This document shows, piece after piece, positions 47,548-60,714 of a DNA stretch of 64,000 nt. The notes beneath the pieces were generated by a model, which saw nothing but the letters and a program-made list of their open reading frames with translations, was not told the origin of the DNA and searched no databases. Source of the stretch: Stenogyne calaminthoides (taxonomy: Eukaryota; Streptophyta; Magnoliopsida; Lamiales; Lamiaceae); NCBI GenBank assembly GCA_037126765.1, contig JBBCBC010000027.1, positions 10,192,406 to 10,256,405 on the forward strand, given 5' to 3'. Position 1 is the first letter of the stretch. The number at the start of each line of letters is the position of its first letter. The translations under genes and the position numbers were made by a program.

Positions 47548-49118
47548 ATGACAACATCAATGAAGCTGGACGTTGAAAAGTTTATAGGGAAGAATGACTT
47601 CGGGCTGTGGAAGATAAAGATGAGAGCTCTTCTCATTCAACATGGATTGGTGGAGCCTTTCAATTCAGCAACTGAATGGGCTTCTTCTGGAAATCAGGCA
47701 AAGAAGGATGAGATTCTTATGAAGGCACATAGTACAATTATACTGTGTTTGGGGGACAAACCACTCCGAGAAGTGGCTAAGGCAAAATCTGTCATAAAGA
47801 TTCTTTAAAGATTGGAAGAATTGTACCAAACGAAGTCAAATTACAAACAAGCTCTATGTCAAGCAGAAACTGCATGCCTTCAAGATGACAGAGGATAAGA
47901 ATCTTGGTGATCAGCTGGATGAATTCAATCGGTTGGCAAATGATCTGGAGAATCTTGAAGTATAGTTTGAAGATGATGACAAGGCCTTGATGCTCTTGAA
48001 TTCTCTGCCCAAATTCATGGAGAATTTCAAAGATGCATTGTTTTTTGGTAGACAGGGTCAAGTCACTTATGATGATATTCAAACTGCACTGAAGGCCAAG
48101 TTCCTGCAGATTCATGTTGACAAGAAACAAACTCAAGGCACAACTGAAGACTTGAATGTGAAATTCAAGAAATGGAAGAAACCATTTCAGAAGAAGAACC
48201 TGCAGATGCAAATGTGGCAAATGAAGGCTATGAGAGTGTTGAAGCTATGACAGTTACTGATGGGAGAATTAGTAATGAGTGGGCTATGGATTCAGGCTGT
48301 TCATTTCATATTTGTCCAAATGAGCATTTGTTCAGAAATTTTAGAAAAAATGATGGGGGTTCTGTACTGCTTGGGAATGATCAGGCATGTAAGGTTAAGG
48401 GGAGTGGCTCTATCAAACTGAAAATGTTTGATGGAGTAATGAGGATTCTCATAAATGTGAGGTTTGTTCCAGAATTGAAAAGAAATCTAATTTCTGTAGG
48501 ATCTTTGAATCTACTGGGGTATGAGTACAATACTAAAGATGGTTTCATTCATGTTACAAAAGAAAGAAGGATTGTCATGAAAGGCAAGAAGGAGAATGGG
48601 CTTTACATTCTTATGGGAAACTCTGTTTCAAGATCTGCAGATGTGACTTTGTCAAATCTTGATGCTAATCTATGGCACAAAAGGCTTGGACATATGGGTG
48701 AAAGAGGGCTGAATGAGCTAGCCAAGAGAGAGGCATTTGGAGAAAGCAAGACAGTGAAGCTGGAATTTTGTGATCACTGTGTGTTGGGGAAAGCAAAGAA
48801 ACAAGCTTTTCAGGAAGGGTGTTTACAACACACAACAGAGATTACATACATTCTGACATATGGGGGTCATCTAGAGTTGAAACTCACAGTGGAGGCACAT
48901 ACTTCATGACTCTGATTGATGATTATAGTAGGAAAGTGTGGGTGATTACCTTAAAGCACAAGTCAGGTGCACTTCAGAAATTCAAAGAATGGTTGACAGT
49001 ACAAGAAAATAAGAAGGGGAAAACACTGAAACATATGAGAACAGACAATGGTTTGGAGTATGTTTCTGAAAAATTTCAAAAGTATTACACTGAGAAGGGT
49101 TTCAGTTATAATTATTAG
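47548..49118 (+). pseudogene. Tork-like Copia gag, protease and start of integrase
   Basis: Gag starts at 47548 (KFIGKNDFGLWKIKMRALL) and continues in shifted frames (LLNSLPKFMENFKDALFFG at 47987-). The zinc knuckle is missing between gag and protease. The protease motif WAMDSGCSFHICP lies at about 48280, then LWHKRLGHMGERGLNEL and FCDHCVLGK of the pre-integrase domain, and DYSRKVWVITLKHKSG of the integrase core. Sequence breaks off near 49118, so RT, RNase H and the 3' LTR are lost. Confidence 0.85.
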
Positions 49119-51387
49119 GAAAGATGCCTTATATTTTCTATTTGCTATTAGCTCATTCATTACTTAATTTTTTTAGCCCAATTTAATTAAGCAAGTTTTG
49201 GACCTTATGTTATTTAATTACTAGGCCCAATTTATTTATTTTACTAGCCCAATCATTATTTTTAAGGAGTTTTGAACCCAATTTATTATTTAAATTGTCT
49301 TGGGCCAAAATTTTATTTGGAAGCCCAAGGTTGATTTATTGTCCAAGTTCTATTTAAAAATATTTAGCCCAAAAATTAGATTTCAAATCCTTCCTTGTTT
49401 GGCCCAATTCTATTTACTAAGCTATTAGCTCATTCATTAAAAATACTTATTTTTTACTTAACATAGGAAATTGATCGACTTCTGGCCTTTTTCTTACCTT
49501 GGTTTAGGAATCGAATCCACATGACACTCTTATGCCAAATGAATGTGTTATACTATCTAAAAAAAGATTCCCTTAAACTCATTCTCCACCACACAATTGT
49601 TTAAAAATAATAATTTGGAAATTTTGCTAGTTTTCCAGCCATACATAACTATAGGTTTATAGTTTATGACATAAATAAAATATTTCAAATATTCATTCAG
49701 TTAAAACTACTAAATAGTTAAGTTCTAAACAAACTTTATAAACATTAAAAAAATCTGAAAAATCTATAAATAACAATGCCAAAAAATTTCTTTCATTAAT
49801 TTAATACACTGTAATTATCAATTTAAATATTTTATATTGGAAATTGATTAAACACCCTAATCAATCTAAATAATATATCATAACTATAGTAAAAATTTAA
49901 GATATAAACATATATAATTAAACAAATTAGATAGGCCGAATTAATTGATGTTATATCAAATCTTTAATATATTCTCTTTTTTTCTTTTTTTTTTCTTTTT
50001 ACCTCTATTTCAAAATTGGAATGGGGTCCAACAATTATTTATTAGTGTGCCGAATTCTTATAATAGATCCACAAATTAAAAATAAGATTTATATTTTGAT
50101 CGATTTTTTATTTCAGTTATTTTTCAAAAAAATTCTAATAGGTTAACTGAAATAATACCTCTTATATCTATTTCTCAATCTCTCTCTTTCCTACGTATCT
50201 CAATATAATTTTATTATTCAAAATTTTAATTTTCTAATAATTTTACATTTTTTTTATGTTTAACTTTTCTATTTTCTCGTTTATTTTATTTTACAGTTAA
50301 CACTCCTCCCTCCATCAATCATCTCCACCACGCTTCGAGTAAATAAATTAAAATCACTTTTCTTTCCTTAGTGTGCCCATCTTCCAACAAAAATTGATTT
50401 TTCTCAATATTTTTCCATCCACTTTTGAAAGTTTTGGTTTCACTCAAGATTCTTTCTAGAATTAGTATTTTCACCCATGCGATGTACAATTTTAAAATTG
50501 TATGAATTAATGTATGTTTAGACTCGTGTTATTGCAAATTGTTACTATTATTAAGTGGCGTTCTCATGTACGAATATTAATATAGAATTTGTAGTGTTCT
50601 AATCGTATATAATAATAATATAATATAATTGTATTTACTAATTATTTAATACACGTCTCATTTATTAGTATCAGTAATATAATCATGTTGTAATATGGTA
50701 TTCTATTATATAAAAGTGATGTTTGTGTGCACCAATTGCACAAGATGTAATTAGTGCAATTGAATTTAATTTTAATTTAGATGAACCATGAATTTTAAAT
50801 CCTAAATCATATACCCTAAATCATTCGGGTCGGGTGAATCATGAACCACTTGAGCCGGATTCAGATCGAATCGGGTTCGGTCCGGGGGGACTTAAAACAA
50901 AACAAAATAAAACCCTAAACATTAATCATTTGGTCCGGATCTGGTAAAAAATTGGAAAAAAAAACTGAAAAAATAAACACTAAAAAAAAAAGCCATATAA
51001 AATGCACATGCAAAACAAGATAAAATTTGTGTCTATAAAATTATATGTGTCTATAAAATTGAATGATAAAAAAAGAAAAAGTTAAAACTTAAGATATATA
51101 AAATGCAAATGCAAAACCACAATACAAATTTCGATAGACTTCCTAACTGTATATAATTTTTTTACCCGTCTATATTATTCCCTTCGTCACGAATTAAAAA
51201 TTTAAGCCTTGTAATTTTTGCTCTTATTATATACTTAATTCAAAGATTATTGTCTCGATAAATTAGTTAGTCCCTTATAAAAAATTAAATAAAAGTCCAT
51301 ATTAATTATATTATGTTAATTAATTTACATAAACTGTTAGCAAAAATTAACTATTGAATACAAAAATGATGTTCATACAAAATATTT
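49119..51387. other. AT-rich, no gene seen
   Basis: The first 400 bp repeat AGCCCAA/GGCCCAATTTATT phrases, and GCTATTAGCTCATTCATTA occurs at 49144 and 49420. Small direct duplications (TATAAAATGCACATGCAAAAC and a variant) lie at 50995-51115. No protein-like frame. Confidence 0.4.
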
Positions 51388-51392
51388 AAATT

Positions 51393-51628
51393 TGTTGAAG
51401 GAAAATACATTTATGTGCCTTCATCAAGAAGTAAATGATGTGGAGGGGTAGTTTAGGTAATTTCTAATACTATGTGTAACCCTAAATTATATCCTTTTAT
51501 CCTCTGATGTATTAACCATACGAGAAGAATATTGAAAACCTCCTAGCTTGGTATACCCCCAGATATAGTCATTCCTGACGAATTGGGTCACCAAATTTGT
51601 GTTCGTTATTTCTGTATATTCTACAACA
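51393..51628 (+). repeat. 5' LTR of family D element
   Basis: 236 bp, TGTTGAAGGAAAATAC to TCTACAACA. Confidence 0.85.
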
Positions 51629-53209
51629 CGTTATCAGCACGAGATGCTCCTATCCTTCAAAATTTTGCAGTTCAGAATTTTGCAGTCGTTTTTCCGATTA
51701 ATAATAATGAATCGTCGAAAATTAAAACATTGGTTAGTCATTCAATTCCTTTACGTTTTTTTATTTTCAATTAATTGGGAATTGCGACGCTGATGAAGTA
51801 TTAGCGTTTATGGTCTACTGAGAAAAACTACGGTATATATTCTCTCTCTCTTTTAATTTACAATAAATATTGATAGAGGCTTAATTACGTTTTGGAAAAT
51901 TTGATGATCATGCTATTAAGTCATATATTTATATCTATGTATGTCAGAATCACAAGATGTGTTCGTTATTTGGAATGATAACATTTGTACGCTATGAAAA
52001 ATATTTAGTGATTGTATCATAAGTTGAAAACTGTGCCAAAGCAGTTCTAATTTCTGGGAAGTGGCTCTATCAAATTTTCATTATTTTTTTTTTAATTTTG
52101 ACTAATCGGTCTTTTTGTTGAAATTTTCTTTTGAACTCGATATTGGTCATTTGTATTTATTGATTACTTTTGTCCCTATGAGACGAGTCTAAGGCTGAAA
52201 GAATTGTCCATGTATATGACACGATGAATTAGATACTTGAACCTTCCATTGAGTCTGCACTTGACACGATCAAATGCTTCATTAGACGATTAGGAACCCT
52301 TAACGTAGGGTTCCGCTCAGGTAAAGAAGTTTAATCCTTTTAAATTTCAATCATTTACAACTACTTGCCGCAGTATAGACTTGAGAATTACTTGCTATAG
52401 ACATTAGGATTTCTGTGAAAATCCTTGCTTGCCTGTCATTAATTATTTTTTGTGGCTGTTTTGATTTCTTGAAATTTATTGAATATATCTCCATCTAATG
52501 AAATGGGTGGCGACAAATAATTTATTTTTTTTTGCTAGTAAAGTCGCACAAAGATATTATGTTGATGACATTATTTTCTGATATTTGAAATTTCCATATG
52601 TATTTGGATATGTGTTATGATAATTATCATGGATTTAAATTTTTATTGTCATCAAATATGCTACAAGTTGTTTATATATATATACATGTTTGCTATTGTA
52701 CACCTCCATGATAAAGAAAATTCATGAGTAATACATATGAGTATAAATTAATGTGAAAAAATATTTTCACAGAGCATTGAAAAATGTGTGACTCATATTC
52801 TCAAAAATCTATTTTTTTATGCACATTCTTGAAAAGTAATATCCCATATTGCTATGTTTGAGTAGTTAATATATAAACTCACTTGCTTGCAATAATGACT
52901 TAACCAACTTGACCTGAATTTAAAATATTGAATTCAAAAGAAATTGAGTATCATTGTTAAGTTTTCGATGTGGAAAATACATTTTTCAGGAAGTATTTTT
53001 TTTACAACCAAACCATTCACTGGTCCCAATGATGATGAACTGTCTGATAAGGTCAAAGTCAATCCCCTAATAATTTTGAAGCAACACATTGATCCTAGTT
53101 TATACTGGGAGTACCTTTAATTGAAAACACCCGAAAAACATCCATAATACTCTGCTTTCAGAACTAACAGTCTAGTGGAATAAAATCCAATTGCTTTTCA
53201 ATTAAAGGA

Positions 53210-53361
53210 TCAACAATTTTGATAAATATATGTTGCGTCTTAAAACACGTCGTACTTTCTGTGAAAAGCAAATCATAAAGATGATATGATACAATAAAAC
53301 TCTCTCCACCTTTTATACTTCAATGCTTACACTGGTTGACAAATCAGTATAGACTTGAATA

Positions 53362-53392
<31 letters not shown>

Positions 53393-53720
53393 CTTATCAC
53401 GATGTAAAGTGACACATCTAAGAAATAAAGGAAAATATTGAACGAAAAGTAAATCATTCCACGCAATTGAAAAAATAAATTATTTTACTCAAAATTGAAA
53501 AGTAACCCATTCTACTCAATTGAAACTCAACAGGATATGAGAAATAATTTTTTCAACTTATTCCTTACAATTTCATTTGTAAATACAAGGGTTGGATCAT
53601 TCCAATTTATAAAAGAGCGAAAAACTTCCAAATTCTTGATAAAGGTCATTTTTTTAAATACCAATATGTTATGTGTTAAAACACGTCTTACCCTTTTGTG
53701 AAAAGCAAATCATATAAAAT
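53210..53720. repeat. Internal direct repeats in family D element
   Basis: Around 53215-53275 and 53635-53712 the phrases TGATAAA, TTAAAACACGTC and GTGAAAAGCAAATCAT recur in the same order and spacing, and a (TA)n run lies at about 53365-53395 between them. Probably an old tandem duplication. Confidence 0.6.
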
Positions 53721-54258
53721 TGTCCTTACTTTCCTTTTATTATTCATGCATAGCGGTTTTGATTTCATTAATAGGCTTTAGCTTCTTAACTGCTTCATAT
53801 TTTTAAATTTTTTGCGCTATGCATACTTCTTTAACCAGTTTCCAAAGAATGATTTTATTAATTAAGTTCTTATTTTTTTATGTTGGTTATCTTTGTAATC
53901 CACATAAAGGTCATTCCCAAAATGGTTTATGTATTTACCATGGGAACCAACAAGTTTTACTCAAGTACAAGTAACTTAATTAAGCTTTAAAGAAATTATG
54001 TTTGCTTTGTTTATATAATTATTGCCAAGAACAATTCTTGAGAAATATATGACAAGAATTGAGATTCGTAGCTCACATGATAAACATACTCATTAAGTGA
54101 GAGGTGTACACTTCAGGGGAGTCTCGACATAGGTGCGTTGTAATTCTTTTCCCCTCGACTAAGATTTATTTTCCTACTTAGCTTTTGGTATTTGGCAAGG
54201 GCATTAGCGAGACAACATTCATGCATCATCTACCCTCTTAATTTGGTACAAGGGGGAT

Positions 54259-54491
54259 TGTTGAAGGAAAATACATCAAGAAGTAAATGACGGAGGGGTA
54301 GTTTAGGTAATTCCTGATACTATGTGTAATTCTAAATTATATCCTATATAAAAGGATCTCTGATACTATGTGTATTAACCGTACGAGAAAAATAGTAAAA
54401 ACCTCCTGGCTTGGTATGCCCCCAAATGTAATCATTCCTGACAAACTGGGTCATCAAATCTGTGTTCGTTATTTCTGCATATCCTACAATA
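54259..54491 (+). repeat. 3' LTR of family D element
   Basis: 233 bp, TGTTGAAGGAAAATAC to CCTACAATA (final CA changed to TA). It carries a CCTATATAAAAGGA TATA box and a second GATACTATGTGT that the 5' LTR lacks. Confidence 0.85.
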
Positions 54492-54496
54492 AAATT

Positions 54497-56214
54497 TGAA
54501 TTTTATTGTCATTAAAAAATAAAAATGCACCTTCTATCTACAGATGGTATTTGTTTAATCTTTTCATTGTTGTAGCTTTCTTCTCGTGATCATCTCGAAA
54601 TATATTCAAACTTGTCTATATTAAAAAATATATTATTATAATATAAATAAAAACTCCATAATATTAATAAATGCTAACAAAACACATTACATAATAATTA
54701 AATGAATAACTTTAAAATCTCTAGGAGTATTTTCTGAAAATAACGACATTGCTTAGAGAAAAAAACTAATAACGACATCAATGTGTATAGTAATTTTATA
54801 ATAATAAATTGAACAAAAAAATTTGCACGCTTAAATATTCTGGGCTGGTTTTCCAAAAAGAAAAAATGAATAGGCCAAAATATTAATGGGTTGAGGCCTG
54901 CAATTATGAATCAGAATCTGTTCATATGGGCTTTTGAGAAGGATTTTTATTTTTTTGCCAATAGAAAGCCCAATCTATAATTATATAAAAACAGAAGTAC
55001 CTGTGAAAAAAAGCACGCACTCTACCGTGCATCCGTGTTGTGCACGTGTTTGGATGTGCGTGAATAGTAACATCCAATTATTACTGAGTTAAAAATTTAA
55101 AATGACATGACACGTGATTTCAAAATAATTCATCTTTCAATTCTCATTCCTGTATTTACAAAATTAAATGATGCTCCATTTTTAATCGCAAATATCTACA
55201 GTGAACCAATCTTCAAATAGTGAGATCGATTATCCGGCATAGAATGGACTACATGTTGCATCTCAATAAGCACACAAACTACCTACACAAGGTAACTCAA
55301 AACTTCTCAACTCAAACCTTGGAATGTGTTAGTATAAGATTAAGATGTTTACTTATTTTTATACTACAAATTTTCAGTTACAATCAGTGCAAGTAACTTT
55401 TAGATAATGGTCCTAACCTCATGACTCCATTTTAAAACCTACAAATATCCAGTTTCTACCCACTTTGGTTGAGGGTGGTGTTTTTAGTTAAGCCAGGTAT
55501 CTATTCTTTTACTATTTCTATGTGTTTAGTTTCTTTAATGCTATTTTTGCAAAACACTGTCCAACCTTCCTTTGCTCCAGCCGCCATAGCAGCTTCAAAC
55601 CCTGGAAAGCAATCATCAATGATATGAAAGAATTTACATACATAGAGTGGAAGTTGGATGGTAATATCATAGAGGCAACATCTTACTTTGACATTTGGAT
55701 GTTAAGTCCTGTAGAAGTAGAATAACCTAAAAGAAATGATAGTCTTTAACACTTTGCCTTTCAATTATTATATTAATTAATTAATTACATTATTTGTTTT
55801 GATACTAATTAAGTAATTTTAAGTGTAATGTGAATTTCTTACAATCATTAATATCATTATTATTTTCATATTATTGTGTTATCTAATATTCTTTTTGTTT
55901 TTTGAAAGGCTAATATTCTCTTTTTAAATATAAGACACTATATAATTGAGTCTTTTTATGTCAAAATTGGGTAGAAAACTTATTTTTTTATGAAGTGGGT
56001 AAAAATTCATTTTTCTTATGAAAAAATGGTATAAATCTCACCACCCCTAATTTATATGTGTAATAATGTCATTATTCTTGATTTATTTTATTTTGTAGTG
56101 ATCTTATTTTATTTCTTTGGGCTCGACCGAGGAATTTTATTATGGACCTCAATAAAGATTAAAAACCGCACTCTTTTATTTTTATCATTGATGATTTTTT
56201 TAATTAGTAGACAC
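54497..56214. other. Mostly AT-rich, one exon-like patch
   Basis: No complete gene. On the minus strand near 55525-55600, TTTCCAG is followed by an open stretch reading GFEAAMAAGAKEGWTVFC, which resembles the loop after the conserved Asp pair of HAD-type phosphatases. No flanking exons were found. Confidence 0.3.
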
Positions 56215-56217
56215 TAA

Positions 56218-56486
56218 GGCTTCATTTGGATGGATGTATCACATAAATCATACTCTCCAATGGATTTACAAATACTTAAATGTGAGAGTTTAGAGAAGAG
56301 GGTGAAGGGGGAGAGAGGGAAGGGGTGGAGATGAGGAGATTTCACAAATGACTAGGTTTGATGAGGATTTGAAACCCCTTCATTTTGAACTAGCTTCTCA
56401 AATTTAAATATTTGTAAATCCATTGGATAGTGATGATTTGTGTGTGAAATCCATAGATTTTAAATCCATTCCATCCAAATGGAGCC
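56218..56486. mobile_element. PIF/Harbinger-type MITE
   Basis: 269 bp with inverted ends GGCTTCATTTGGATGG and (complement) GGCTCCATTTGGATGG, flanked by the 3-bp duplication TAA (56215-56217, 56487-56489). The TWA target and GGC termini fit PIF/Harbinger. Subterminal parts also pair (AAATCCATTGGA with TCCAATGGATTT). Non-coding. Confidence 0.82.
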
Positions 56487-56635
56487 TAAATTTAAATAAA
56501 TAATTTTGTAATAATATAATACATTTTTTTAAAATTGTTAGCTAAATATGCATAAATATTCCACAGACCAGCCCGTGCGTGAAGTACTAGTACTCTTAAA
56601 AGATGCAGGAGTTTTGATTAAAAAATGGAAATAGA

Positions 56636-56884
56636 ATGGTTCGAAAAAAAAAAGAGGAAAAAGAAACAGAGATCCAATTATTTAGAAAACCGTGGCTACA
56701 CAGATCTCAACCTGCGAATCCGATACTAATTCTCCCTCCTCTTCCTCTTGGCCACTGCAAATCCATACTCAAATCCCGAACTCAAAAACGCTGGAAGTTC
56801 CCACGTTGCTCCGCAGAGGAAATTCGGCCAAGAAGTAAATCATCGGTGGCTGTCATGAAGAGATTTGACTTGGGTATAAGGTGA
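56636..56884 (+). CDS. Possible first exon of an unidentified gene
   Basis: An 82-codon frame, basic and Ser/Pro-rich, with CSAEEIRPRSKSSVAVMKRFD near its end. The upstream sequence is Helitron- or repeat-like and no TATA box is clear. ATAAG|GTGATT near 56881 could be a donor, and GATGCAG|GAACCTGG near 59013 an acceptor, in which case the protein stops a few codons later. I do not recognise it. It may be a chance frame. Confidence 0.2.
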   Translation: MVRKKKEEKETEIQLFRKPWLHRSQPANPILILPPLPLGHCKSILKSRTQKRWKFPRCSAEEIRPRSKSSVAVMKRFDLGIR

Positions 56885-59493
56885 TTCTGTTTATTCTCCC
56901 TCAACCTTAAGTATTCGTTCCTTTTTGCTCTTATCAAAATGTGAATCATGTTCTCAGTGAACTACTGAATGATTTCTGAACTTTTTTCCGTTATTTGTTC
57001 AAGGGAATTAAGTTTTAGTCTGTTACATCTGTATTTTTGATATAGTAATGCACATTTTATTGATTTTTAAGGGATTACACCAAAGAATTTGCCATAAATA
57101 CATTACGCTTTCTGTAGACCTGTTACTGAAAGTCCTGTTGAGGTTGGTTCGATAAAAAAAAGAGCCTTTGGTAATTAAGAAGATATGCGACTTATGGTAC
57201 TTTTATGTATGACAATTTTGTGTTTCTAAATGACAATATGAATTGAAGTGTCTAAAATTTGAGAAAGTTCTATGTTTGGTTATGGGAAGAAGAACTTGAA
57301 AGCAGTATTTAGAGAAATCCTATGTCAAGTTTAAAGTGCGCTACTTATTGCATTACCATCTTCTTTTGGCTGAGTTTTCAGGTCATGCTATGCAATAAAT
57401 GTGATTTTTACGTATTGACATTGTCTTTGGGATTAGTCAAGAAAGCACAAAAGGATATGTTTATACCACTTGTTTCTTTAAGGGATAACTTAAGATCCAC
57501 ATGTTTTGTTTCCACTTGTTTCTTAAGGATATACTCTATGTCCACTTATTTGATTGAGTCCAACTATCTTATACATGATTAGCAAAATTTGCATAGAATA
57601 TCTGAAATTAAATTTTAGCATATACAAGAAACTCTCGCTAAAGAAAGTTCCATGTTAAAGGACTTCAATGACCATGTTTTTAGAACTTGGTGCATTATCC
57701 ATTTGCAGCGTTCGATATGGATGTGTGAAAGAAAAACTTACAGACACAAAATGTATAATATGATGAAGAACGATGCATAATGAAGCCATTATCTATGTTT
57801 GTTAAAACGTGACCGGAAAGTAGTCTGCATACAACACTTCTCCCAATTAATAATGAGGAAAACAATTACAATTTTAACATTTTACTGGAATAACAGTTCT
57901 AATGTTTGTAAGGCAAGATATGCAATCATCAAGCATATTTATGTGCATGCTATTTCTGATTGGTCTTGCCGGTAGACCCAATTAAGTTTGCTTATTGTGC
58001 TCAAAACCCTGCATGTTGCTGAACTCTAACTTGCCTTTTATATTCAGAAAAATGTTTGAGTATGTTTGTGGACACTCTGGTGTTCTGAGCAAAGCTGTAT
58101 AAACACAATCAACTCCACCTATTACTTTAATATAAGAACAACAAACTGCGGTCAATAAAGAGATAAGTCTTAATCTAATTATTCTTTTAGATACAATTAT
58201 TTATGCATGTGTGGTGTGATTGCATGCCCTAAACACAAGAGATGTTCTTTTTGCACTGTAATCATATATGGACTTTTACCAGAATATCCCAAAATGTTAC
58301 CCTCAATGTACATATTTGGATGCATTGATAAAAATCTATTTAAATGTATGACCAAGCATTAAATGATTTATATATTAGATAAACATTTTTCCTCCCTTCT
58401 TTTCAGACACACATATCAATTCTTTTCGTTTGTAAAAAAAAAAAACTTTTAGCATCTTGGCTTCTTAGAAGCAACGACTGCTAGGTTCTATACTGTTTTA
58501 TCTTTTTGTCTTTTGTTTTATGTTGTTCAAGATGTTTAACTTCAATATAAACTGTTATTCGTAAATTTTATGCTTACTCTTTACACATCTCACTTTGATA
58601 ATATTCTTTGGACTTCCACTGGTGTTTAGCTTCCTAAACATCTGAAACCATTCTAGTTACCTTCTGAAAGATCTCATCTTAGGAACTGCTTAGAATTCGT
58701 AACATCTGAAATTATTCATTTAGTTACTTTTTCATGCTTGACAATGGCCAGTAAGAATCACATGAGAATGAAATATGATTTCAATAAAAATAGATAAATA
58801 ACGATATTTTTGCAGATCCATTAGGTGTAATGCAAGACTATGAGAATATGTTTCCTAATGCGCCATGCCATGTACCACATATCAGTAGAATTTAGCAAAT
58901 ATTTTCAACAAAATGTTTCATTATTGCTTGAATGAGAATTGTTAGGAACATTTCGTACCTCTAAATCTGGGGTTATGATTGTTAACTTTAATATTTCTTT
59001 TGTTTACGATGCAGGAACCTGGAATGCTGAAATCTTAATTCATAGCCACACGAGTCTCTATGTATTAGTTTGAATAATTATCTTGAAGGTTGGAGCTGTT
59101 GATCTGAAAAAAAAAAAGAAGTTAGTGTTATATAAAGATAAAATCATATAAATAAAATTGCAGAAATAATGAAACAAATAGAATTGATAAATTTGAAACT
59201 GGTGACTAATGAGTTGAGCAAATTCTTTTGTAGGAAGAGAGAGCTTTTATATAAGGTTTCATGTCTACTTTTTATTTGATTTTCTAAATTTGAGTTATCA
59301 TTAGGGTTTTGAATCTCATTAATGCTTCATAAATATGAAAAACTGTTTAAAATTCAAATGTATTTGCAGCAGCCAGCAGGCGTGATTAGGATTTCCTTGG
59401 GACTTAATTTGAAAATGAAATTATTGACTATGAGATTGTGTCAGCTGGCGAGTACTGTTCATGCCTGCTAGTGTCGACGAACATGCACACGCG
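56885..59493. other. Unique-looking AT-rich sequence, no gene seen
   Basis: Less repetitive than the rest of the window. It may be intron or intergenic space next to the host gene at 59494 onward. Short frames inside it show no family resemblance. Confidence 0.35.
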
Positions 59494-59501
59494 TTATAAA
59501 A
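59494..59501 (+). promoter_or_regulatory. TATA box of a probable host gene
   Basis: GCGTTATAAAATTA, about 30 bp before the start of a leader-like exon with CTCTCTATG and CACTCTCC pyrimidine tracts. Confidence 0.4.
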
Positions 59502-59524
59502 TTAAAAAAGGAGAGTCGGGATTG

Positions 59525-59827
59525 GCTTTAATCAAATCTCGTAATATAGCCTGCTAGTGCTATCCACCCGTTGTCTCCCTCAATCTCTGTCTTGTAAACA
59601 TTTCTCTCTATGTAAAATCCCGTCAGAAATCATTTTCCCCTTCACTCTCCACTGCAAAACAAATTAAGCAAAACGTCGCGCCATTATCTCATATGTCTTT
59701 CTTTTCAGTTGGCCATCTGATAATTGTAAATAGCGTTGTGGTTTGTGTGTCTCAGACTGAATCGTAGATGTAGACAAATTAAAATTAAAATTTGTCGTTA
59801 CAGTAGATCTGCGATGTAGATCTAAAG
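59525..59827 (+). other. Probable 5' UTR exon of a host gene
   Basis: Leader-like sequence ending at CTAAAG|GTAATA, a good donor. It holds short upstream frames (ATG at 59692, ATG-TAG near 59812) but no long one. The next acceptor is TTTCAG at 60641-60643. The start position is estimated from the TATA box. Confidence 0.35.
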
Positions 59828-60643
59828 GTAATATAGTTGGATCTACAACAACTCATCTTTTTGTGCTATCAATATTATTTTTAAGATTTTTTTCTATACT
59901 ATTTGTAGATTCGAGCATATATACTTCCAGATAGGAGATGAATCCAAGCATATATTTCCACATAGGAGATGAATTCTGAATGCTAATGTCTAATATATGT
60001 ATATCCTAGCAATACTTTACATCATTTTTCAGTTTACAAAGTCCTTATCTTGTAGACAAAAAATCGAGTAAAATCCGAAATGATAATTCTAGGAGAAATG
60101 TTTTGGTTTTTACTTGATGTGAGTGAGGGTTGATCTTAATCATTGTAGCGTTGCATCGGTTCCAAATAATACCTTCAGAATAAATAATGAAAATGTTGAA
60201 TTTTAGTTATTCAGGATGATGTGCCTATATGATCAAATGTATCTTGTTCTTGACAATATATCTGAAAGTGTAACAGCATTCTTGATATATACGGCGCTCT
60301 TGTAATGCTAAAGTCCTTAATAATTGCTAGAACTGAACAAAAGAGTTAGTTTTAACATCAAAAGTTCTGGATGTTAATTATTCAAGTTCACCTTTATTAC
60401 CTTTGTTGTTGATATTCTATTTTTATGCAGATGTGTTACTTAAATCTTTCATTTTCTAGTGAAATTTTGTCTCCATTACAGTTCTTATTCTTTGTTGGAC
60501 TGTGATTACTTACACTATTCAATTTCCTTTCTTTTTTAATTTCAAAACTGAAGAACCTATTTATAAGTAATTCAATTTGAGTAATTCAATTTCTGTGAAA
60601 GGACAATATGAGTAATTCAATTTCTTCTTTATCTTCATTTCAG

Positions 60644-60714
60644 ATTCAAGCAGTTCTTTTATTATTTACAAAGTGGGTGTTCCTTCTCCTGGGATGATTC
60701 CTCAAAACAATAAG
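60644..60714 (+). CDS. Candidate coding exon of an unidentified host gene
   Basis: 71 bp bounded by CATTTCAG and AATAAG|GTATGA. It is open in the frame reading YKVGVPSPGMIPQNNK, and an ATG at 60694 would begin MIPQNNK. It is followed by a 30-bp exon (62797-62826, VGSDSLQTKV) and a 21-bp exon (63209-63229, IRAHNPQ), each flanked by AG and GT and each a multiple of three, keeping one frame. The middle donor (GTG|GTACAT) is weak. I do not recognise the protein; the gene continues past the right edge. Confidence 0.35.

Larger units (their letters stand above)
51393..54491 (+). mobile_element. Non-coding two-LTR retrotransposon (family D)
   Basis: 3099 bp with short LTRs (51393-51628 and 54259-54491), exact duplication AAATT (51388-51392, 54492-54496) and a purine tract ACAAGGGGGAT before the 3' LTR. 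After the 5' LTR comes CGTTATCAGCACGAG, a phrase I associate with plant Copia priming sites. The 2.6-kb interior holds no recognisable gag or pol, so it is a LARD-like passenger or a fully decayed Copia. Confidence 0.82.

Noticed and set aside
56570..56593. Possible Helitron 3' end (CCCGTGCGTGAAGTACTAGT)
   Set aside because: It ends in CTAGT, but the expected GC-rich hairpin is not complete and no 5' TC end could be located.
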